64,000 nucleotides of DNA, from the NCBI RefSeq assembly GCF_036934945.1, contig NC_088232.1:18009573-18073572 (forward strand), in the 5' to 3' direction. The notes under the pieces were generated by a model. That model did not search any database. It was not told the DNA's origin and saw only the letters and a program-made list of their open reading frames with translations. This DNA is from Oncorhynchus masou masou. Lineage: Eukaryota > Chordata > Actinopteri > Salmoniformes > Salmonidae. Both the position numbers and the translations under genes were made by a program. Shown here one piece after another: positions 1-12,200 of this stretch; the first letter of the stretch is position 1, and each line of letters begins with the position of its first letter.

Positions 1-9
1 GACACCTAC

Positions 10-210
10 GTGACACTGCATGAGGGCATTCTGTAGTGCTGCCCTCCACTCCCCCAGAGAGGTGCCAAGTCTGTCCCAGCGGTTGTTCATCTCTTTCAAC
101 CTGGCCTGCAGGTCCTGGCATTCCACTGTGACAGACTGGACAAAATCTGCACTGCACAGGTTAATGGATAGCACAATGGCCTTACGCTTGTCAACAGCCT
201 TCTGCAGCTC
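10..210 (-). CDS. syne1: syne1 exon 64, last in window
   Basis: 201 bp, phase 0/0. Reads ELQKAVDKRK to QNALMQCH with donor GTAGGT at 9-4. The remaining repeats and the KASH membrane domain must lie beyond position 1. Confidence 0.95.
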
Positions 211-3200
211 CTGTAGAAAGACATTATGGAAAGAGATGATTGGAGATGGTGTATAATATCAGCATAGAGTCTTTAAAAAAAAGTAACTTATGAGAATTAG
301 GGTTGCAAAATTTCAGAAACTTTTCCTAAGAGCCCAGGTTTTTAAGAAATCCCATTTGGAGGATTCCCGATAACTAAGAGGGAATAAGCAAGGAGGGAAT
401 CCTCCAACTGGGAACCATTCAACCGGGATTTCTGAAAAACCTGGGAACTTTGGGAAAGCCTTGCGAACCTTGCAAGCTTTCTAATCTTAGTGAGGATGCT
501 AAACACCCATTTCAGGACTCAGAGAGCAAAAAGCCAAAGATCACCTTGAGTTTCTTGATGCGCATCTCCATGGTCTGGATGTCGGTGCTGAGGTCCAGGC
601 TCCGCTGCTGCTCTAGCTCCGCCGCAGTCTGCTCCAGCCACACCCACACGGCATTGAGGTCAGAGTTGAACTGCTGCCACTGCTGAAGGTTCTGCTTCAG
701 ACGCATCTCTTTACTGAGGGCCTGGGCCTGCAGCAACTCCCAACGTTCTATCACACCTAAACCACAGGGGTGGAAGAAAGGGGTATTATAATATATAAAC
801 GGCGTTATATAATATAGCTATACTATATTTATCCATCTCTTTACTGAGGGCCTGGGATGGGGCAGCAACTCCCAGTGTTACACTGCAGCGGGAAGGAAGG
901 AGTATTTTAATATTTATTTGGTAATGGGATATATACGTATTTATTTATTATATCTATGCCTTTCTATCTCTTTACTCAGGGCCTGAGACTGCAGTAACTA
1001 TTCTACAGTACAGTACAGTATAGGAGGAAGGAAAGAAAGGCTATGAAATTATTAATTTGGTAACGGGATATATGTGTAGTTTATCTATTATTTATGTCTA
1101 TGGCTAGTTATATATTCAGGCATTTGAGGTTCGATAGAACTTACAGCTCAGTACAGCCCAAAGAAATGTGTATTCTTCTGCCCCAAAGGAAGAATCTGCC
1201 TTAAAACGTCTGACTTTGTAGTTCTTTACCTACTTCTCTCATTGAGCCTACTGGCGCATAAGGCAAAGACAAGGCAGCAAACACACAACCACCACACAAT
1301 GCTGTGTCATCGTTGACTACAAGTTCTGGGCATCAACGTACCATTGCTACTTTACATCTAAAGACCTCTCCATTACTGACTATGTTAAGCCTGATTTACA
1401 GTGCCTTCACAAAGTATTGATACTCCTTGACTTATTCCACATTTTGTTGTGTTAAAGCATGAATTCAAAATGGATTTAAAAAAAAAAGAATCTCACCCAT
1501 CTACACACAACACCCCACAATCACAAAGTGAAAACATGTTTTTAGAAATGTTTGCACAATTACTAAAAATTAATGATTATCTTCTTTCTGGGTAAGTCTC
1601 TAAGAGCTTAATACACCTGGATTGTGCATTTGCCCATTATTATTTTCAAAATTCAGTAACTTGGCTACTCAGGAACATTAACGGTATTCTTGGTAAGCAA
1701 CACCAGTGTATATTTGGCCTTTTTTTGTATTTTAGGCTATTGTCCTGCTGAAAGGTCAATTCATCTCCCAGTGGTTGGTGGAAAGCAGAGGAGCAGGTTT
1801 TTCTATAGGATTTTGCCTGTGCTTAGCGAAATTCCGTTTATTTTTTATCCTGAAAAACTGCCTAGTCCTTAACGATTACAAGCATACCCATAACATGATG
1901 CAGCCACCACTATGCTTGAAATAAGGAGAGTGGTACTCAGTGATGTGTTGTATTTAGGACAAAAAGTGAATTGCTTTACCACATTTTTTGCAGTATTACT
2001 TTAGTGCCTTCATGCAAATCAGATGCATGTTTTGGAATATTTTTATTCTGTACAGGTTTACTTCTTTTCGCCCTGTTAATTAGGTTAGTATTGTGGAGTA
2101 CCTACAATGTTGTTGATCCATCCTCAGTTTTCTCTTATCACAGCCATTAAAATCACCATTGGTCTGGTGAAATCACTGAGCGGTTTCCTTCCTCTCTAGC
2201 AACTGAGTTCAGAAGGACAAATGTATCTTTGTAGTGACTGGGTAAAATGATACACCATCCAAAGTGTAATTAATAACTTTTTTTTTACCCATCTACCAAT
2301 AAGTGCCCTTCATTGTGAGGCATTGTAAAAACCACCCTGGTCTTTGTGGTTTAATCTGTGTTTGAAACTCACTGCTCAAATAAGGAACCTTACAGATAAT
2401 TATATGTGTGGGGTACACAGACGAGGTAGTCATTCAAAAAGCATGTTAAACACTATTATTGCACACAGAGTGAGTCCATGCAACTTATTTTGTAACTTGT
2501 TAAGCAAATTTGTACTCCTGAACTTATTTAGGCGTGCCATAACAAAGGGGTTGAATACTTTGACTCAAGACATTTCAGCTTTGAATATTTAAGGAATGGT
2601 TGTACACCCCTTGCTATATTGTGGATAAAGAGTTACCTGTCTAACAGAACATAGAGGGTGTTCTTTAATGGAAGCCTCTCCAACATAATCCAGGTAGAAT
2701 CATGAATTCCCCAGGGCAGCTGTCTAGGCCCCTTACTTTTTCAATATTTACTAATGACATGCTAATGACATTTGAGTAAAGCCAGTGTGTCCTGTCTCAG
2801 CCTCCAGTATTTATGCTGCAGTAGTTTATGTGTCGGGGGGCTAGGGTCAGTTTGTTATATCTGGAGTACTTCTCCTGTCCTATTTGGTGTCCTGTGTGAA
2901 TGTAAGTGTGCTCTCTCTAATTCTCTCTTTCTTTCTCTCACTCGGAGAACATGAGCCCTAAGACCATGCCTCAGGACTACCTGACATGATGACTCCTTGC
3001 TGTCCCCAGTCCACCTGGCCGTGCTGCTGCTCCAGTTTCAACTGTTCTGCCTTATTATTATTGGACCATGCTGGTCATTTATGAACATTTGAACATCTTG
3101 GCCATGTTCTGTTATAATCTCCACCCGGCACAGCCAGAAGAGGACTGGCCACCCCACATAGCCTGGTTCATCTCTAGGTTTCTTCCTAGGTTTTGGCCTT

Positions 3201-6200
3201 TCTAGGGAGTTTTTCCTAGCCACCGTGCTTCTACACCTGCATTGCTTGCTGTTTGGGGTTTTAGGCTGGGTTTCTGTACAGCACTTTGAGATATCAGCTG
3301 ATGTACGAAGGGCTATATAAATAAATTTGATTTGATTTGGTCTATGTATGCATATGACTCAACACTACACAACGTCAGCTACTACAGCAAGTGAAATCAT
3401 TTCAACACTTAACAAAGAGATGCAGTTAGTTTCAGAATAGGTGGCAAGGAATAAGTTAGTCCTAAATATTTCAAAAACAAAAGCATTCTATTTGGGACAA
3501 ATAATTCACTAAACCCTAAACCTCAACTAAATCTTGTCATAAATCATGTGGAAATTGAGCAAGTTGAGGTGACTAAACTGCTTGGAGTAACCCTGATTTG
3601 TAAACTGTGATGGTCAAAACATGTTGATACAACAGTAGCTAATATGGGGAGAAGTCCGTCCATAATAAAGCACTGTTCAGCTTTCTTAAAAACACTATCA
3701 ACAAGGCACGTCCTACATGCCCTAGTTTTGTAGCACCTGGACGACTGTTCAGTCGTGTGGTCAGGTGCCACAAAGAGGGACCTCGGAAAATTACAATTGC
3801 TCAGAACAGGGCAGCACGATTGGCCCTTAAAATGTGTACACAGAGAGCTAACATTAACAATATGCATGTAAATGGAGGAGAGATTGACTTCATCCCTACT
3901 TGTTTTTATAAGAAGTGTTGACATGATGAATGCACTGAGGTGTCTGTTTAAACTACCAGCACACAGCTTGGACACCCATGCAAACCCCACAAGACTGGCA
4001 AAGCACAAACAATACTTATAAATATATAAACAGTATAATTATAGAGACAAACTTAAAATACCAACATGTGAAACATACTGTACTTTATTAATGTTTCAAT
4101 GGAACCCACCAAAATCATTTATTGATTTAATTAAAAATCTATGTCCTCCAAATCAAGGTTTCACAATTAATGGCACCCTTAAATATTATTGTAAATAAAT
4201 AACATCTACCAAAATTAAACCAGGAATTACATTCCACTTATTTAAGTTTATCTAAGTGTTAAGGAACTATATCGAGCCATTACATCACTTCCTTTTTCAC
4301 TAGGGTATAAAAATGAGGTAACACACATGCAATATCCCTTTGTCATCCAACACCATGGAGAAAAGAAAAGAACTGGCAGTTCAAAAGAGACAGATGGTCG
4401 TAGATCTTCATAAATCTGGTAATGGCTACAAGAAGATCCACAAACGATTGAATATACCACTGCGCACTGTCAGGGTAATTATTAAAACGTTCTAAAGATA
4501 TGGAACAGTTGAAAACCTCACGGGTAGAGGACGGAAATGCATTTTGCCCCCCAGGATAGGGAGGAGGATCGTGAGAGAAGCAATAAAATCCCCAAGAATC
4601 ACTGAAAGAATTGCAGGCCTTGGTAGCGTCTTGGGGTCACCAGGTTTTAAAAAAAGTACCATCAGATGCCACCTTCACAACAGCAGGCTCTTTGGAAGGG
4701 TTGCCAGAAGAAAGCCCTTAATTACAACAAGACACAGACGCAAACCCTTGGAGTTTGCCAAATGTAATTTAAATTATGATTGGAAGAAGGTGCTCTGGTC
4801 AGATGAGACAAAAATTGAAAGTTGGTCAGATACAGCATCGGCATGTTTGGCAATGAAACAGAGAAGCATACGAGGAGAGGCACCTCATACCCACGGTGAA
4901 ATATGGTGGTGGGTCAGTGATGTTTTGGGGCTGTTTTAATTCCAGAGGTCCAGAGGCACTAGTTAAGATTGATGGCATAATGAATTCCACCAGGTATCAG
5001 GCAAGTCCCTGCCGGAAGGCTGGGACTTGGCCGTAGGTGGACTTTCCAACAAAGACAATGACCCAAAACAGACCTCAAGATCCACACAGAAATGGTTCTG
5101 TGACAACAAAATCAATGTTCTGCCATGGCCATCTCAGTCGCCGGACCTCAATCCAATCGAAAACCTGTGGGCTGAGTTGAAGAGGGCAGTTGATAAGTGC
5201 ATACCCAAGAATGTGAAGGGTCTTGAAAGGATCTACATAGAGAAATGGTCCAAAATCCCTCCAAATGTGTTCCTTAACCTTGTGAAACATTACAGGAAAA
5301 AACTCCATGCTGTTATCCTTGCCAGAGGTGGTGGCACTAAGTACTAAATGAGGAGTGCCAATAATTATGAAACCTTGATTTTGTTGAAATGTATTTTGTA
5401 TTAAATAATTGTATGATTGTGGTGGGTTCCATTGAAACATTAATAAAGTACAGTATTTCTCACATGTTGGTATTTTGAGTTTCTCTATAATTATATTGTT
5501 TATATTTTTTAAAGTATTGTTTGTGCATTGCCAGTCAGGCGGGCCAGTAATTTTGGAGCCACTGTATGTGGTAGTAGAGTAGAGGCCTGGGGAAGCACAC
5601 TTGGTGTGTTGTGAAAAGTGTTAGGAAATGTAATGTCATGTAATTTAACATTGTATATAACTGCCTTATTGTTGCTGGGGTCCTTAAAAAATACAAATAC
5701 AAACATTTATTTGTAAAAATATTGAAAAACATAATTCCACTTCGACATTATAGGGTACATTTAATCAATTTTAAATGCAGGCTGTAACACAACAAAATGA
5801 GGAAAAAGTCAAGGGGTGTGAAAACTTTGAAGGCACGGTATACAGTACAGTATCAACATCTGAAAGCCAAACGTTACCTGTTGTTTGTGAATCACCACCA
5901 ATGGGGTCAGCGAGTCCTGAGGCCTTGTCCTCCTCCCCCTTCAGCTCGTAGCCCACCCTCTTCACCGTGTCTATACTACCACGACACTCGCCCAATAGAC
6001 GCATCTACACAACACGACAGGACAAGCAGCGGATGGAAAGCATGTCACTGAGATGTTCACATCATGTAATCCCGCTGAGTAGATACTTATTTTACAAACC
6101 ACACGATTTGTGTAGATAAAGACACAATGTTTCCCAAAGACCTTGCATTGAGACATATAGTACCAGTCAAAATTTTGGACACACAAACTCATTCAAGGGT

Positions 6201-9200
6201 TTTTCTTTATTTTAACTATGTTCTACATTGTAGAATAATAGTGAAGACTTCAAAACTATGACATACCACATATGGAATCATGTAGTAACCAAACAAGTGT
6301 TAAACAAATAAAAATATAATTGATATTTTGGATTATTCAAAGTAGCCACCCTTTTCCTTGATGACAGCTTTGCACACTCTTGGCATTCTCTCAACCAGCT
6401 TGAAGATTTCCCACATATGATGAGCACTTGTTGACTGCTTTTCCTTCACTCTGCAGTCCAACTCATCCCAAACCATCTCAATTGGGTTGCGGTCGGGTGA
6501 TTATGGAGGCCAGCTCATCTGATGCAGCACTCCATCACTCTCCTTCTTGGTCAAATAGCCCTTACACAGCCTGGAGGTGTGTTGGGTCAATGTCCTGTTG
6601 AAAAAGAAATGATAGTCCCACTGATCGCAAACCAGATGGGATGGCGTATCGCTGCAGAATGCTGTGGTAGCCATGCTGGTTAAGTGTGCCTTGAATTCTA
6701 AATAAATCACTACAGTGTCATCAGCAAAGCACCCCCACATCATCACACCTCCTCCATTCTTCACGGTGGGAACTACACATGCGGTTGGAACACAAAATCT
6801 CAAGTTTGGACTCATCAGACCAAAGGACAGATTTCCACAGGTCTAATGTCCATTCCTCGTGTTTCTTGGCCCAAGCAAGTCTTTTCTTCTTATGTGTGTC
6901 CTTTAGTAATCTCATCAAAAAAAGAAATGTCCTCTCACTGTCAACTGCGTTTATTTTCAGCAAACTTAACATGTGTAAATATTTGTATGAACATAACAAG
7001 ATTCCACAACTGAGACATAAACTGAACAAATTCCACAGACATGTGACTAACAGAAATGTAATAATGTGTCCCTGAACAAAGGGGGAAGGGGGCAAAATCA
7101 AAAGTAACAATCAGTGCATTAAGTACTGCAGTGCATCTCCTCCCTATGGACTGCACCAGATTTGCCAGTTCTTGCTGTGTGATGTTACCCCACTCTTCCA
7201 CCAAGGCACCTGCAAGTTCCCGGACATTACTGGGGGGAATGGCCCTCACCCTCACCCTCCGATCCAACAGGTCTCAGACGTGCTCAATGGGATTGAGATC
7301 CGGGCTCTTTGCTGGCCATGGCAGAACACTGACATTTCTGTCTTGCAGGAAATCATGCACAGAACGAGCAGTATGGCTGGTGGCATTGTCATGCTGGAGG
7401 GTCATGTCAGGATGAGCCTGCAGGAAGGGCCAAACGCACAGCGTTGAGATTGCATGCAATGACAACAAGCTCAGTCCGATGATGCTGTGACACACCGCCC
7501 CAGACCATGAGGGACCGTCCACCTCCAAATCGATCCAGCTCCAGAGTACAGGCCTCGGTGTAACACTCATATATTCGACAATAAACGCGAATCCGACCAT
7601 GACCCCTGGTGAGACAAAACTGAAACTCGTCAGTGAAAAACACATTTTGCCAGTCCTGTCTGGTCTAGCGACAGTGGGTTTGAGCCCATAGGCGACGTTG
7701 TTGTCGGTGATGTCTGGTGAGGACCTGCCTTACAACAGGACTACAAGCCCTCAGTCCAGCCTCTCTCAGCCTATTGCAGATAGTCTGAGCACCGATGGAG
7801 GTATTGTGCGTTCCTGGTGTAACTCGGGCAGTTGTTGCCATCCTGTACATGTCCCGCAGGTGTGATGTTCGGATATACCGATCCTGTGCAGCTGTTGTTA
7901 CACGTGGCCTGCCACTGCGAGGACGATCAGATGTCCGTCCTTTCTCCCTGTAGCGCTGTCTTAGGCGTCTCACTGAACGGACATTGCAATTTATTGCCCT
8001 GGCCACATCTGCAGTCCTCATTTTATTTTTTGATTTTTTATTTCACCTTTATTTAACCAGGTAGGCTAGTTGAGAACAAGTTCTCATTTGCAACTGCGAC
8101 CTGGCCAAGATAAAGCATAGCAGTGTGAACAGACAACACAGAGTTACACATGGAGTAAACAATTAACAAGGCAATAACACAGTAGAAAAAAAAGAGTCTA
8201 TATACATTGTGTGCAAAAGGCATGAGAAGGTAGGCGAATAATTACAATTTTGCAGATTAACACTGGAGTGATAAATGATCAGATGGTCATGTACAGGTAG
8301 AGATATTGGTGTGCAAAAAAGCAGAAAAGTAAATAAATATAAACAGTATGGGGATGAGGTAGGTAAAATTGGGTGGGCTATTTACCAGCGATCGGTTAGC
8401 TGCTCAGATAGCAGATTTTTTAAATTCGTTCCAGTCACAGGCAGCAGAGAACTGGAACGAAAGGCGGCCAAATGAGGTGTTGGCTTTAGGGATGATCAGT
8501 GAGATACACCTGCTGGAGCGTGTGCTACGGATGGGTGTTGCCATCGTGACCAGTGAACTGAGATAAGGCGGAGCTTTACCTAGCATGGACTTGTAGATGA
8601 CCTGGAGCCAGTGGGTCTAGCGACGAATATGTAGCGAGGGCCAGCCGACTAGAGCATACAGGTCGCAGTGGTGGGTGGTATAAGGTGCTTTAGTAACAAA
8701 ACGGATGGCACTGTGATAAACTGCATCCAGTTTGCTGAGTAGAGTGTTTGAAGCTATTTTGTAGATGACATCGCCGAAGTCGAGGATCGGTAGGATAGTC
8801 AGTTTTACTAGGGTAAGTTTGGCGGCGTGAGTGAAGGAGGCTTTGTTGCGGAATAGAAAGCCGACTCTAGATTCGATTTTAGATTGGAGATGTTTGATAT
8901 GAGTCTGGAAGGAGACTTTACAGTGTAGCCAGACACCTAGGTACTTATAGATGTCCACATATTCTAGGTCGGAACCATCCAGGTTGGTGATGCTAGTCGG
9001 GCGTGCGGGTGCAGGCAGCGAACGGTTGAAAAGCATGCATTTGGTTTTACTAGCGTTTAAGAGCAGTTGGAGGCCACGGAAGGAGTGCTGTATGGCATTG
9101 AAGCTCGTTTGGAGGTTAGATAGCACAGTGTCCAAGAACGGGCCGGAAGTATACAGAATGGTGTCGTCTGCATAGAGGTGGATCAGGGAATCGCCCGCAG

Positions 9201-12200
9201 CAAGAGCAACATCATTGATATATACAGAGAAAAGAGTCGGCCCGAGAATTGAACCCTGTGGCACCCACATAGAGACTGCGAGAGGACCGGTCACAGCATG
9301 CCCTCCGATTTGACACACTGAACTCTGTCTGCAAAGTAGTTGGTGAACCAGGCAAGGCAGTCGTCAGAAAAACCGAGGCTACTGAGTCTGCCGATAAGAA
9401 TATGGTGATTGACAGAGTCGAAAGCCTTGGCAAGGTCGATGAAGATGGCTGCACAGTACTGTCTTTTATCGATGGCGGTTATGATATCGTTTAGTACCTT
9501 GAGCGTGGCTGAGGTGCACCCGTGACCGGCTCGGAAACCAGATTGCACAGCGGAGTAGGTACGGTGGGATTCGAGATGGTCAGTAACCTGTTTGTTGACT
9601 TGGCTTTCGAAGACCTTAGATAGGCAGGGCAGGATGGATATAGGTCTGTAACAGTTTGGGTCCAGTGTGTCTCCCCCTTTGAAGAGGGGGATGACTGCGG
9701 CAGCTTTCCAATCCTTGGGGATCTCAGACGATATGAAAGAGAGGTTGAACAGGCTGGTAATAGGGGTTGCGACAATGGCGGCGGATAGTTTCAGAAATAG
9801 AGGGTCCAGATTGTCAAGCCCAGCTGATTTGTACGGGTCCAGGTTTTGCAGCTCTTTCAGAACATCTGCTAACATCTCATGCCTCCTTGCAGCATGCCTA
9901 AGGCATGTTCATGCAGATGAGCAGGGACCCTGGGCATCTTTCTTTTGGTGTTTTTCAGAATCAGTAGAAAAGCCTCTTTAGTGTCCTAATTTGACCATGA
10001 AGGCCAAATTCACGCAATCTCCTCTGAATAGTTGATGTTGAGATGTGTCTGTTACTTGAACTCTGTGAAGCATTTATTTGGGCTGCAACTTCTGAGGGTG
10101 GTAACTCTAATGAACGTATCCTCTGCTGCATTAGTAACTCTGGGTCTTCCTTTCCTGTGGCGGTCCTCATTATAGCCAGTTTCATCACAGCACTTGATGG
10201 TTTTTGCGACTGCACTTGAAGAAACTTTCAAAGTTCTTGACATTTTCCGTATTGACTGACCTTCATGTCTTAAAGTAATGATGGACTGTCGTTTCTCTTT
10301 GCTTATTTGAGCTGTTCTTGCCATAATATGGACTTGGTCTTTACCAAGTTGGGCTGTCTTCTGTTTAAATCGTAACTTCATGTTTACAAACCCTGAGAGC
10401 CAAATTGGCTGCAGAATACTTAGGTGTCTCGTCTAGTGAATGAGACCAGCAGTACTCACATATCCCATGTATGAAGCGTCCAGCTCGGGGCCAGTCGGGG
10501 TGCGGCTGCGGATTATGTTCTCTGTCTGTTGCAGGTGGAACCGGCTTGTGTCCAGAACCTTGTCCAACTGTAGGATGTGAGTCTCCAGGGTACCTCCCTC
10601 TCCTGAGGATGGGAAGATGAGATGGAATACAGTTAGATAAAGGCTTTGATTTTATGTTCAAGGGCCGGTTTCTTAGACCTAGATTAAGCCTACTCCTGTT
10701 GGATTTAAAAGCACGTTCAATGTAGATTATTCAGGAGTTTTTTATTTTTAAAATTTTATTTATCTAGGCAGGTCAGTTAAGAACAAATTCTTATTTACAA
10801 TGACGGCCAAACCTGGACGACGCTGGGCCAACTGTGTGCTGACCTATGGGACTCCCAATCACGACCGGATGTGATACAGCCTGGATTCGTTTAAAGGAAC
10901 ATTCCACCAGAAAATCTAGTTTTCAAGATATGAAACTTTCAAAATACATTAAAATAATATGAAAGTTACATATCTTGAAATCTTGATTGCTGACAAGCAA
11001 AATATAGCTTTTGGGTGGAGTTTTCCTTTAATCTGTCTTAATCTGTGCCCAAAAACCGTCCCTAAATGTTTTCTTCAAACAGACATAGAAATCCATCCAA
11101 AACATTGTAAGATATCATTAATAGTGAGTGTTATCCATTCAGTGGTAAATTAGAAGACAAGGGACAAAGGACATTTGTAACACAAAAAACAACAACATCT
11201 CCCCAACAGTGCACAACAACATGCACCTTTTGAAACACACAGGATGCCAACCACAAATTAGCTTGAGGTTAGCTACAGTAGCCTATGTGCTGCAAAATGT
11301 AATATAAAAAAATACAAATCGTTAGGAAGTGGTGCTGTTGGTTAACAGTAATTGCTGTTATGCTTCAGTGTGCGAGTAAGAAAACCAAACCAAACTACTA
11401 GCAGGCAGTAAGTAGGCTGTTAGTGTTATTTTTCCACACTACGGCATCTTGCCTACCATCCAAGGACCTCAGGGTTTGTTCAGTTAGTTTAACAAAGGCC
11501 TCAGGGCTCTCTGGGATCACTACATCTGGAAGAAACATACATACACACATTTCGTACAATTAACAAGGCTGAATATGAGTGCGCTTTAATAGCCACTGTA
11601 CAATACTGTATCTCTCCACTGTGATGTCTCCACTCTCTCTGAGATCGAGGCTATCTTAAGTTGTGAGGGGTGTGTTATCTTTAGCATCTGACAGTACGGG
11701 TGTGAGGGGTGTAGACTAGACTGACCTGACAGAGCAGAGGCAGAAGTTGATCCCTGGTAGCTCCCCTCATCTCCGTGCTCCCCCTGCTCAGACGCCAGGC
11801 CCAGGGCCCTGCTGGCGCTCTCCAGCCCCCGGCTCAGGTCGTAATCGTGGTCCCACTCCAGGGGGATGGAGTCCACACTGGCTGGGGTGTCCCTGCCCGA
11901 GCGCTCAGCCCCAGTCCGCAGAGGGGCAGCCAGGGAAGCAGAGTGGCTTAGGGAGGGTAGAGGGGACATCAGGCAGTCTCCCAGACGCTCACTCCAGGGA
12001 ATGCTGGACAGGTCCCCAGGTTCGTCTAGTTCAAACTCCCGGTCCGAGAATGACACGTCGTACTCGTCACCTGTTAGCTAGAGGAAGAGGAGTGGGAGGT
12101 ACACTTATGAGACAGTCAACAAAGACAACGACAGGTTCCAGGAATCAAGACATGGCATCATTTGGTAAAATGGCCACAGGAGAGAATGTGCTCAACTCCA

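Noticed and set aside
704..1093. Extra coding exons in the repeated 130-bp units
   Set aside because: Copies two and three have lost the reading frame and donor; the conserved protein needs only one copy.
3544..4008. 154-codon minus-strand open frame
   Set aside because: Antisense of a decayed LINE reverse transcriptase that reads on the plus strand.
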